A stretch of DNA of 64,000 nt. Source: Atopobium sp. (GTDB lineage: Bacteria; Actinomycetota; Coriobacteriia; Coriobacteriales; Atopobiaceae). Below the pieces are notes generated by a model. The model was not told the origin of the DNA, searched no databases, and was given only the letters and a program-made list of their open reading frames with translations. Shown piece by piece: positions 1 to 7,262 of the stretch; position 1 is the first letter of the stretch, and each line of letters begins with the position of its first letter. The stretch spans positions 1-64,000 of the forward strand of contig JAIJTS010000001.1 of NCBI GenBank assembly GCA_022732885.1, written 5' to 3'. Position numbers and translations under genes: made by a program.

Positions 1-569
1 TCAGCCTTATTGTGGATACCGCCAGCTGCCTTAACCTTGCAGGTGTCTCCAACGGTTTGCTTCATCAGAGCAACGTCGTGAACAGTTGCGCCGCCGGTGC
101 TAAAGCCAGTACTTGTCTTAACAAACGAAGCTCCGGCAGCCATGCAATCCTTACAAGCACGAACGATCTGCTCGTCATCAAGGAGGCAGCACTCAAGAAT
201 TACCTTAACGGGCACGGTGCCAGCAGCCTCTACAACAGCCTTGATATCAGCGATAACGTAGTCGTCATCGCCCGCGACCAGGTGACCGCCATTGATGACC
301 ATGTCAATCTCGGTAGTGCCGTCGGCAACACTCTGCTTAGCTTCAGCAACCTTAGCTGCAGTTGAAGCAGCGCCCAAAGGGAAGCCAATGCAAGAAGTGA
401 TGCCAACTCCAGAGCCCTCAAGCTCGGCGTGAGCCAGGGAAACCCAACAAGAATTGATAGCGACAGTTGCAAACTTATACTGCTTCGCCTCGGCGCATAG
501 CTTCTTGATGTCCTCAGCGGTTGCGTTTTGCTTCAAATTTGTATGGTCGATAAGGCCGTTGACTTCCAC
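1..569 (-). CDS. deoC: Deoxyribose-phosphate aldolase (partial, 3' end outside window)
   Basis: Class I aldolase that splits 2-deoxyribose 5-phosphate into glyceraldehyde 3-phosphate and acetaldehyde during deoxynucleoside salvage in the cytoplasm. The translated frame reads VNGLIDHTNLK at the start. It contains the Schiff-base lysine motif FVKTSTGFSTGGATVHD, and near the window edge KVKAAGGI, which holds the proton-relay lysine. The start is the GTG at 569-567, preceded by AAGGAGA at normal spacing. About 189 codons are present. The family is usually 210-260 residues, so only the last part is missing beyond base 1. The gene would terminate to the left of the window. Confidence 0.95.
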   Translation of the reverse strand, partial: MEVNGLIDHTNLKQNATAEDIKKLCAEAKQYKFATVAINSCWVSLAHAELEGSGVGITSCIGFPLGAASTAAKVAEAKQSVADGTTEIDMVINGGHLVAGDDDYVIADIKAVVEAAGTVPVKVILECCLLDDEQIVRACKDCMAAGASFVKTSTGFSTGGATVHDVALMKQTVGDTCKVKAAGGIHNKA

Positions 570-647
570 GATTTTCTCCTTCTGGCTGCAAAACTATTAG
601 CTTTCTATGCCCTCTATTGTACGGCAAGCAAAACGCAAAAGATGTAA

Positions 648-721
648 CTACCTGGTTTAACTACCTGGATTTAACTATCTATATTTTACTGCCTGGTTTT
701 ACTGCCTGGATTTAACTATCT
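648..721. repeat. Two 33-bp direct repeats
   Basis: Units at 648-680 and 689-721 read CTRCCTGGTTTWACTRCCTG followed by GATTTAACTATCT, spaced 41 bp apart. Each unit also repeats CTRCCTGG internally. The second copy overlaps the stop codon of the minus-strand gene that ends at 716. No function is recognised. Confidence 0.7.
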
Positions 722-1744
722 GGATTTGAAAAGGCGCGCGTACAGCGCCTGCTGTCGTTCTTTGAGGTTCGAAACACTTGTTTCACGTGCGGTTATTCTG
801 GTAGAATCGCGAATCTGACGAACCAATCCCTGAACACTTTCAAAACTTTTGAGCATCTCACCAGATACCGAAAAATGCGGGCACTGCACTCCTGCTACTA
901 ACTCATTTTCTCTATCCATGTCTCGCATGACTTTTTGATTACCGGCATGCGTTGCTGCAGGATCATAATCTAGCAGCACCGTAGCCTGCCTCTTTCTTCT
1001 GTCTTTAAGCTGAATGGTTAGGTCTGGAATTCGAGTGATTTTCTCGCCATATCTATTTTCCAGTTCAAGAGGCTTATTTAGCTCGACAGTTACTAGATTA
1101 AAGCCACCAAGGTTGTACGGAAGGCACAAGAGCAGCGCAAGCGAGGTTTCTCGAGGTGACCTTGCGTTCTCTACAATGTATTGAAGTGCTCGCCTAGCTG
1201 GAACAATGCCGCGTTTTCTTCCTTGCGTGGAAAGAAATTTTGTAATTGCAGCACGATTTGTTAGAGGACCATTTGGGCGTTGCGAAACTCCTCCGTGCCC
1301 ATCTTGATTCAAGAAATAATCGGAACACAATGCGCTACCAGCAAGAATTGTTCCAATTAGATCAAGCTTTGAAGCAATCTGCAAATAAGTGAATTCCGGA
1401 GATGTAATAAATCCTTTTAGCTCGGCGTCCATAGGCAGAAGCATTGACGGAGAGATCTTTGATTTACAGATGTGAAGCGCAACATTGTCTCTTGTAGACG
1501 CGGAATTGACGTTACGAATTAGCAGGTCAACCTTATCGTTAGGCTCCTTGTAGAGGCGCACGCCTTGAATCTCTGGCAAATGTCCATAATAGGCGGCAAG
1601 CTCTCGTTCAATAGCTGCTCCAGGTGCAGACTCAGGAATAAACGGAGCTCTGAACATAGCATTTGATGCCGGCAACAAGTTAAATGACCTGGAAGAACTC
1701 ATCAATAAATTAAATGCTGAAAAGTACGAAAGACAGTAATCCAT
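716..1744 (-). CDS. Hypothetical protein with VSR/DUF559-like nuclease-fold C-terminus
   Basis: 342 residues. I do not recognise a named family with certainty. The C-terminal third has VLLDYDPAATHAG, then a basic helix (RDMDRENELVAG), then predicted strands. This is the order of a catalytic D/E, a second acidic or histidine residue and R-rich helix typical of restriction-endonuclease-like folds of the VSR/DUF559 type. The middle carries RRALQYIVENARSPRETSLALLL, a helical segment often found before that fold in Coriobacteriia proteins of this kind (from memory, unverified). The start at 1744 follows AAGGAG with four bases between. It is monocistronic, with a repeat-rich gap upstream. It could be a defence, repair or regulatory protein; the nuclease activity is inference. 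Confidence 0.7.
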   Translation of the reverse strand: MDYCLSYFSAFNLLMSSSRSFNLLPASNAMFRAPFIPESAPGAAIERELAAYYGHLPEIQGVRLYKEPNDKVDLLIRNVNSASTRDNVALHICKSKISPSMLLPMDAELKGFITSPEFTYLQIASKLDLIGTILAGSALCSDYFLNQDGHGGVSQRPNGPLTNRAAITKFLSTQGRKRGIVPARRALQYIVENARSPRETSLALLLCLPYNLGGFNLVTVELNKPLELENRYGEKITRIPDLTIQLKDRRKRQATVLLDYDPAATHAGNQKVMRDMDRENELVAGVQCPHFSVSGEMLKSFESVQGLVRQIRDSTRITARETSVSNLKERQQALYARLFKSR

Positions 1745-1971
1745 GGCACTCCTTCGCGAAAAAGTACGAATTCCATACCCGAAAATGCCGTAAGTAATCT
1801 GACCGATTTGTAATCACATAGAAAATCTGTGCAAGATTTATTGCTTTAGTGCCCCTTCGGTGGCTCAGTATGTAATTTCACAAGTTCAGTTTCAAAATTT
1901 TGCATATTTTCACAATAATATTCATTTTTATGCATACATAATTTTTGAGTCCAAAATTATGTGCCAAAAAA

Positions 1972-1995
1972 GGTAAAAATCCCGTTTAGTTGGAG
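1972..1995 (-). repeat. 24-bp element, copy A (inverted)
   Basis: On the minus strand it reads CTCCAACTAAACGGGATTTT then TACC. It forms an inverted pair with copy B at 2023-2046, with a 27-base loop. Confidence 0.75.
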
Positions 1996-2022
1996 ATGAA
2001 AAATGAAAATTAGTCGTTTTAT

Positions 2023-2046
2023 CTCCAACTAAAACGATTTTTTACC
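2023..2046 (+). repeat. 24-bp element, copy B
   Basis: It reads CTCCAACTAAAACGATTTTT then TACC on the plus strand. It differs from copy C by two bases and is inverted relative to copy A. Confidence 0.75.
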
Positions 2047-2095
2047 GCATCAAAAATTTTTATCTGGGCAAACACTGTATGCAAAAAAATGAATC

Positions 2096-2119
2096 CTCCA
2101 ACTAAACGGATTTTTTACC
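2096..2119 (+). repeat. 24-bp element, copy C
   Basis: It reads CTCCAACTAAACGGATTTTT then TACC, in the same orientation as copy B and 73 bp downstream of it. Confidence 0.75.
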
Positions 2120-2239
2120 ACCTGGAGGTAATTCGAAGCACTTTTGGAACCAGAATACCCATCCGTTCCCGTTGCCAGCACGTCAGCGCCGCGTGCACGC
2201 CCACATGCCCGCAGCCACACGCACGCACGCGGTTCGCGA

Positions 2240-2275
2240 TAAAAAAAGCCTGGTAGCGGGACGCTACCAGGCTTT
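2240..2275 (-). terminator. Rho-independent terminator of the alcohol dehydrogenase gene
   Basis: A perfect 11-bp stem (AGCCTGGTAGC paired with GCTACCAGGCT), a five-base loop and, on the minus strand, a run of seven T. It lies 28 bases past the stop codon. Confidence 0.9.
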
Positions 2276-2303
2276 TAGCAAAGCTCAGTGTCTAAGCTAG
2301 ATC

Positions 2304-3518
2304 TTAGAACTCAACAGGAAGATCGAAGTAGACGCACTTAAGCAGCTGCTCCATCTCCTCCTGGGTAGGCTTGCGTGGGTTGGAGAGGGTGCAAGCATCC
2401 TCGATAGCAAGGCGAGCAACCTCTGGAGCCTTCTCGAAGAACTCCTTCTCGTCAATGATGGAGGTCTCGGACTTGGTTCCGCCCTCGCCGTAGTTCTTGA
2501 TGCCCTGTGGAATGTTAAGAGCATCGTTGATGTCGCGAATCTTCTGAACAAGTGCTGCTACCAGCTCATCCTCGGTGTTGCCCTCAAGGTGCAAGATCTC
2601 CTTAGCAATGAATGCATAGCGAGCCTTTGCACGCTCGTCGCGAGCGTTGAACTGAATGACCTTACCCAGGTACATAGCGTTTGCGCAACCGTGAATGATG
2701 TGACCACCAGAGAATGCTGCGCCAGTCTTGTGAGCCATGGAGTGAACGATGCCGAGAAGACCAGAGGAGAATGCAATACCAGCAATGCACTGTGCGTCAT
2801 GCATGTGCTGACGTGCCACTTTGTCACCTGTGTAGGACTTTGGCAGCCACTCGACAATCTCGCGGATTGCATGGAGAGCGTCGCCGTCGGTGTACATAGA
2901 AGCAACGGTAGAAACATATGCCTCGATAGCGTGGGTCAGTGCGTCCATACCAGTGTGAGCAACAAGCTTAACAGGCATGCCGTAAGTGAGCTCAGGGTCA
3001 ACAATTGCGACGTCAGGAGTGATCTGGAAGTCAGCGATTGGGTACTTAACACCCTTCTGGTAATCGGTGATGATGGAGAATGCGGTTACCTCAGTTGCGG
3101 TACCGGAAGTTGAAGAAATTGCGCAGAAGTGAGCCTTAGTGCGAAGCTCAGGAAGACCAAAGACCTTGCACATGTCCTCAAAAGTAGTCTCGGGATACTC
3201 GTACTTAATCCACATAGCCTTAGCTGCGTCGATTGGAGAACCGCCGCCGATAGCAATGATCCAGTCTGGCTGGAACTCGGTCATCTTAGCAGCGCCGCTC
3301 ATAACGGTCTCAACGGAAGGATCGGATTCTACGCCCTCAATGTGAGCAACCTCAAAACCTGCGGACTTGAGGTCATTCTCGACGTCATCAAGGAAGCCGC
3401 CGCGACGCATGGAGCTGCCGCCAGAAACGATAACTGCCCTCTTACCCTTGAGGTTCTTAACCTCGTGACGAGCGCCCTCGCCAAAATACAGATCGCGTGG
3501 ATTTGTAAAACGTCCCAT
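2304..3518 (-). CDS. Iron-containing alcohol dehydrogenase
   Basis: 404 residues, cytoplasmic, group III (iron-dependent) alcohol dehydrogenase. It interconverts alcohols and aldehydes with NAD(P)(H), probably in fermentation; the substrate cannot be told from sequence. The N-terminal Rossmann-like domain has GGGSPIDAAKAMW at about residues 91-103. Metal ligands expected for the family are visible: D192 and H196 in GMDALTHAIEAY, H263 in SMAHKTG and H276 in HGCANA. Length is normal for butanol/1,3-propanediol dehydrogenase relatives. The start at 3518 has AAGGAGAGG upstream. It is monocistronic and ends at a strong terminator. Confidence 0.93.
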   Translation of the reverse strand: MGRFTNPRDLYFGEGARHEVKNLKGKRAVIVSGGSSMRRGGFLDDVENDLKSAGFEVAHIEGVESDPSVETVMSGAAKMTEFQPDWIIAIGGGSPIDAAKAMWIKYEYPETTFEDMCKVFGLPELRTKAHFCAISSTSGTATEVTAFSIITDYQKGVKYPIADFQITPDVAIVDPELTYGMPVKLVAHTGMDALTHAIEAYVSTVASMYTDGDALHAIREIVEWLPKSYTGDKVARQHMHDAQCIAGIAFSSGLLGIVHSMAHKTGAAFSGGHIIHGCANAMYLGKVIQFNARDERAKARYAFIAKEILHLEGNTEDELVAALVQKIRDINDALNIPQGIKNYGEGGTKSETSIIDEKEFFEKAPEVARLAIEDACTLSNPRKPTQEEMEQLLKCVYFDLPVEF

Positions 3519-3821
3519 AAAAACCTCTCCTTAACTATGTGCCACTTCCCTAAGTGGCTAGCGAAGCCATTCTTCGCAATTACTTCTTTTCAACATTTTT
3601 ATTTTATCTTATTTAGGACATCTGTACAAAAATGAGAATGTCGTTTATGCAATAGTATTCAGAACTTATGCAGTCATCAGCCAAAAATAGCGCCCATCTG
3701 GCGAGAAACCCAACCACTCCAAACATTCACGCACGCCATCACAACTTTTTTCGACGCTCACAAAGTTGCCTTACAAGCCTTATAACCTGCTATATCATTA
3801 TGTAAAAGAGAAAGGAATCTT
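3519..3821. other. Divergent intergenic region
   Basis: About 300 bases between two divergent genes. It holds one copy of the window-wide 12-mer GGCGAGAAACCC (3700-3711) and presumably the promoters of both genes. No other clear element is seen. Confidence 0.5.
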
Positions 3822-4955
3822 GTGGCGTTTGACCCAGTAAAAGAAGATTACCAGCGGCTTATCCTCCGTTTTTCCCGCACGCAAGCCAATGACAAGGGCG
3901 GGGTTGCCACGCTGATGAAAGACTTCAACTGGCGCTTCTCCAACGACCGCGACTCTCTTCCTCAAACCGATGAAGACCGCGCATTCCATCTAGTTGCACA
4001 AGCAGCTGAGATTGTTGATTATCGGTTGCCGTTTACTGAAGAATCTCAAGCTCAAGCCCTTATCGATCAGGGGAAGCGCCTTCTCAACCAGGCAATTCAG
4101 CTGGACCCTAACTGCTTTGACGCCCAGCGCATGCTCTGCGCTTCAAATAGCAAGCTGTTTGACACCTACTACCAGTTCCTTGTGGAGAAACTCCCTCAAG
4201 TTGAAGCTGCATGCTGCCAGAAGGCGCAAGAGTCTTCGCAGAACCTCCCCGCTGAACAGGCAGAGCTTGCCCAAAGACTGGCCATTAACCCCTATAAACG
4301 CTGGCTGGCAACACTTTCTTCTCGCGCCCTTATCTGCGGTCGTAACAAAGACGCCATCACATATGGCGAGAAACTCCTGGAGCTTGACGCCGCCGACGCA
4401 GCCGATGCTCGTTTTACACTTGCACTCGCATACGCAAAACTTGAGGATGAGGATGCCCTCGACAACCTCATGGATACCTACCGTAAGCTAGATCCTCCTC
4501 GCGGGGCGGATGATCCGTGGATTTTACTTGCTCGCCTGGCCATTCACTTTAAGAAGCGCGAGCTGGTCGAAGCAGAACACTATCTTGACCTGCTGATTGA
4601 ACGCTATCCCGAGGCAACGCTTTGTTGTTTTGTGCAGAAAGACTTGCCTGAAGGAGAGTTTTCTCGCCTTAATGTGCTTCCCTACTCAGAGGATGAGCTC
4701 ATCATTGCCATTGCAGAAGCAACTGTGTTGCTGCAAGAAGGAAATGACCTGATAGGACGCGGTGTTCTTGGTCGTTGGCTTGCTGATCAAGTGAGGATAA
4801 GAGATCCAAAGACCGTTGAGCTTGCAGAAAAAGAATTGCAGATGCAGGCAAATGCCTTGTTGTCTTCTGATGATTTGTTCTCCGATGGACCACAAACAGG
4901 CGGACCACATATCGACGGGTCAAATAATCCGCACTCAGGTGGTGATGTAGAGTGA
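3822..4955 (+). CDS. TPR-like repeat protein, first of a tandem pair
   Basis: 377 residues, all-helical with tetratricopeptide-like repeats. Segments such as GKRLLNQAIQLDPNCFDAQ (about 83-101) and KDAITYGEKLLELDAADAADARFTLALAYAKL have the spacing of small and large residues of TPR helices. A second helical block ends in HYLDLLIERYPEA. The C-terminal 25 residues are Gly/Pro/Ser-rich. No signal peptide or membrane segment. The start is the GTG at 3822 with AAAGGA upstream. It overlaps the next gene by four bases and is its paralogue, so the two are probably translated together. TPR proteins act as scaffolds; the partner is unknown. Confidence 0.8.
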   Translation: MAFDPVKEDYQRLILRFSRTQANDKGGVATLMKDFNWRFSNDRDSLPQTDEDRAFHLVAQAAEIVDYRLPFTEESQAQALIDQGKRLLNQAIQLDPNCFDAQRMLCASNSKLFDTYYQFLVEKLPQVEAACCQKAQESSQNLPAEQAELAQRLAINPYKRWLATLSSRALICGRNKDAITYGEKLLELDAADAADARFTLALAYAKLEDEDALDNLMDTYRKLDPPRGADDPWILLARLAIHFKKRELVEAEHYLDLLIERYPEATLCCFVQKDLPEGEFSRLNVLPYSEDELIIAIAEATVLLQEGNDLIGRGVLGRWLADQVRIRDPKTVELAEKELQMQANALLSSDDLFSDGPQTGGPHIDGSNNPHSGGDVE

Positions 4956-5980
4956 TTAAGCATTCTGCTAACGATATGGTCAGTGAGCAAGTAGACCGAC
5001 TGGTAACTAAATGTGCGCAAGAGAAGAACATCGTATCTGAAGCTGCCCTCTATGAGCTGAAACTTGCGGTAGAAGCTTCTCCTGAAGACTTTATCGTTGA
5101 CGAAGAAGAAAAGGCTTTTGATCAATACGTCAATGTCATTGGCAAGTATCAGGCTGGAATTACTAAAGAAATTGATTCCGATGCTGACTTCTTCTCAAGT
5201 CGCATGGATCTGCTTAACTTCTTGCATACTCAAATGACAAATATTACTGAAAACCCAGATCTTTCTGGCACTAGTATCAACCTTGAAGCACAGCGAATTC
5301 TTGCGCAGATCTCCAATAATCATCCTGCAGCAATCCTCAACGACCTACTTGACCTGCAAAAAGAATTTGACCCAATCTTTAGGCCAAAACTAGAGCAAGC
5401 AAAGCAAAATCACGGCGACGCTTGGATCTGCGCTGAGGCGCGTCCACTTTTGCGCCTCTACGCACAGATTGCCCAGGTTGCAACAGATTGTGCTTGCTTC
5501 AGGATTTCCAAAAAAGCCTGTGAAGACCTCCTGTTCTTCTCGTCAACAGATTTGCTAGGTGCACGTTTTACCTTGGCATATGTTCTTGCTCGTCTGGAAG
5601 ATGAGGAAGGGCTCCACAAGCTTGACGAGAGTTGCGGGTATCAGTCAAATGCCTGGATGCGTCTGGCGTTTACGCTGCTGTTCTTCAAGTTGAATCGCAT
5701 GCCCGCGGCAAAGCGTGCGCTGAAAGGCTTTGTTAACCTCGGCGAGGGAGCAGCATATGCGCTGCTCAGGCCATCTTTTGTTGACCTCTATATTCCGTGC
5801 AGGATCAACTTCACGCCTGATACGTTTGCCGAGAACGTTATCGCAGTTCACGAAGCTGAGGCGATTATCGCTGACGTGCCGGAATTTATTTCGTGGGCTG
5901 AGTCGGTGCCCGGCGTAACTCAGAGCGCTCGCGACTACGCGTTTAAGGCCGGACTAGACTGGTGGGAAAACGAAGAATAG
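4952..5980 (+). CDS. TPR-like repeat protein, second of a tandem pair
   Basis: 342 residues, a diverged paralogue of the gene just upstream. The shared core is ARFTLAYVLARLEDEEGLHKLDES here against ARFTLALAYAKLEDEDALDNLMDT there, each followed by a W-x-L-A-x-x-x-x-x-F-K helix. The start is the GTG at 4952 inside the stop region of the preceding gene (GTGA overlap), which implies translational coupling. No signal peptide. The acidic N-terminus (SPEDFIVDEEEKAFDQY) is not present in the partner. Function unknown. Confidence 0.78.
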   Translation: MIKHSANDMVSEQVDRLVTKCAQEKNIVSEAALYELKLAVEASPEDFIVDEEEKAFDQYVNVIGKYQAGITKEIDSDADFFSSRMDLLNFLHTQMTNITENPDLSGTSINLEAQRILAQISNNHPAAILNDLLDLQKEFDPIFRPKLEQAKQNHGDAWICAEARPLLRLYAQIAQVATDCACFRISKKACEDLLFFSSTDLLGARFTLAYVLARLEDEEGLHKLDESCGYQSNAWMRLAFTLLFFKLNRMPAAKRALKGFVNLGEGAAYALLRPSFVDLYIPCRINFTPDTFAENVIAVHEAEAIIADVPEFISWAESVPGVTQSARDYAFKAGLDWWENEE

Positions 5981-6032
5981 ATGAAAGCCCAAAATCGTAC
6001 CGTTTAGCCCTAGAAATCTGCAGCATCTTTGC

Positions 6033-6038
6033 TATACT
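6033..6038 (+). promoter_or_regulatory. -10 element of tRNA-Glu promoter
   Basis: TATACT lies 10 bases before the tRNA 5' end, in the right place for transcription of the tRNA. No convincing -35 box is seen. Confidence 0.45.
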
Positions 6039-6048
6039 TTTTCTTCGC

Positions 6049-6123
6049 GTCCCCATCGTCTAACGGTTAGGACATCGCCCTTTCAAGGCGGCAATACGGG
6101 TTCGATTCCCGTTGGGGGCACCA
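6049..6123 (+). tRNA. tRNA-Glu (anticodon TTC)
   Basis: The cloverleaf folds with acceptor GTCCCCA/TGGGGGC, anticodon stem CGCCC-TTTCAAG-GCGG giving anticodon TTC, T-arm ACGGGTTCGATTCCCGT, and an encoded CCA end. Confidence 0.95.
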
Positions 6124-6135
6124 TAGAACGCAAAT

Positions 6136-6173
6136 CCCAAGGCAGCAAATGCTTCCTTGGGTTTTTGTTTTTT
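6136..6173 (+). terminator. Terminator after tRNA-Glu
   Basis: CCCAAGG pairs with CCTTGGG (6136-6142 with 6155-6161), with an inner AGCA/TGCT stem, followed by GTTTTTGTTTTTT. Confidence 0.85.
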
Positions 6174-6182
6174 GGACCTCAT

Positions 6183-7262
6183 TTAGCAGTTGGCGAGAAG
6201 AGCCTCTTGTAGACCCTCAACCGACAGCCCGGCACGCGCAAGAATGTTGTGGTGAACGTCTGCCTCAAGATATTTATCGGGCATACCTACACGAATTACC
6301 TGCGGACATGCACCTGAAGCGCTGAGCTGCTCGACAACTGCACTGCCAAACCCACCCAAAACACTGTGCTCCTCAACAGTAATAATCACGTCAGAGTTCT
6401 GACAGATTTCCGTCAGAGATACGTCAAGTGGCTTGATGCTCGATACGCCATATACCTTGATGTTCGTCTGGACAGCAGCTGTAATCCGCGCGACAGCGGT
6501 CCAATCTGCAGCCGCCTGCTCTGCAGTACGCTGAGCAGCCTCAACAACTCGGCTGGTTATAGCTCCTGTTGCAAGAATGGTCACGCGCCTCGGCTGGATG
6601 GTGGTTGCGGCTTCAAACGTCCCCGCTGCGTCCGCCACGCAAGCCGACTCAAAGAGTTTCTCGACACCAGATGCATCAAAAACGTAACCATTTGGATGCA
6701 GATTAACACCATCGCATGAGGTCATACGCACATAAGCTGGTCGTGGATGCTTTGCAAGCTCCATGAGCATTGCGGCAAGCTGTGCATTATCAACCGGATT
6801 GAACACGGAAAGTCCCGGAATGGTCCTGGTTACCGCGATGTCCTCCACCGCCATATGAGATGGGCCTGTAGCTGCGGATTCGCAGCCGGCGGCAACACCC
6901 ACAAGCACCACGGGCGACTTCATCATGCCAAGGTTGACGCGAATCTGATCCAGCGTTCGTGAAGTCACAAACGTGGCGTAGCACGGCGCAAAGACATGAA
7001 AGCCTTCATTTGCACAGGCAGATGCCACTTCAATAAGATTTTGCTCTGCAATTCCGCACTGAATGTAACCGTCTGGTCTAAGCTCTCGGAAGCGTTCCAG
7101 GTTCAAACGGCGACCATAGTCGGCAACAGCAACAGTTAGCAGCTCGTCATCTTCGGCAAGCTTGCCCATAACCCAACCGAACACTTCTTTTGTATTCATA
7201 CCTGCAAGCATCTGCGCTTCTTCCGCAGAAATCTGCGCTGACTGCAAAGATGTACCTAGCAT
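6183..7262 (-). CDS. Transketolase, C-terminal subunit
   Basis: 359 residues. It is the pyrimidine-binding plus C-terminal domain half of a split transketolase, transferring two-carbon ketol units in the non-oxidative pentose phosphate pathway with thiamine diphosphate. YIQCGIAEQNLIEVASACANEG holds the catalytic glutamate (GIAEQN). FVTSRTLDQIRVNL and the C-terminal VYGVSSIKPLD/EEHSVLGGFGSAVVEQL blocks follow family order. I chose the ATG at 7262, with GAGGAGG seven bases upstream, over the two codons before it. It overlaps the stop of the upstream gene by seven bases, so the two halves are translationally coupled and should form one enzyme. Confidence 0.93.
   Translation of the reverse strand: MLGTSLQSAQISAEEAQMLAGMNTKEVFGWVMGKLAEDDELLTVAVADYGRRLNLERFRELRPDGYIQCGIAEQNLIEVASACANEGFHVFAPCYATFVTSRTLDQIRVNLGMMKSPVVLVGVAAGCESAATGPSHMAVEDIAVTRTIPGLSVFNPVDNAQLAAMLMELAKHPRPAYVRMTSCDGVNLHPNGYVFDASGVEKLFESACVADAAGTFEAATTIQPRRVTILATGAITSRVVEAAQRTAEQAAADWTAVARITAAVQTNIKVYGVSSIKPLDVSLTEICQNSDVIITVEEHSVLGGFGSAVVEQLSASGACPQVIRVGMPDKYLEADVHHNILARAGLSVEGLQEALLANC

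Larger units (their letters stand above)
1745..2239. other. Repeat-rich AT-rich intergenic region
   Basis: No credible gene is seen in about 500 bases. The stretch holds three copies of a 24-bp element (listed separately) and then a GC-rich tail, 2160-2235, with CACGC-type simple sequence. It lies between the start of the nuclease-fold gene and the terminator of the alcohol dehydrogenase. Confidence 0.6.

Noticed and set aside
2160..2235. GC-rich CACGC-type stretch as a possible RNA gene
   Set aside because: Simple-sequence character and no consistent fold.
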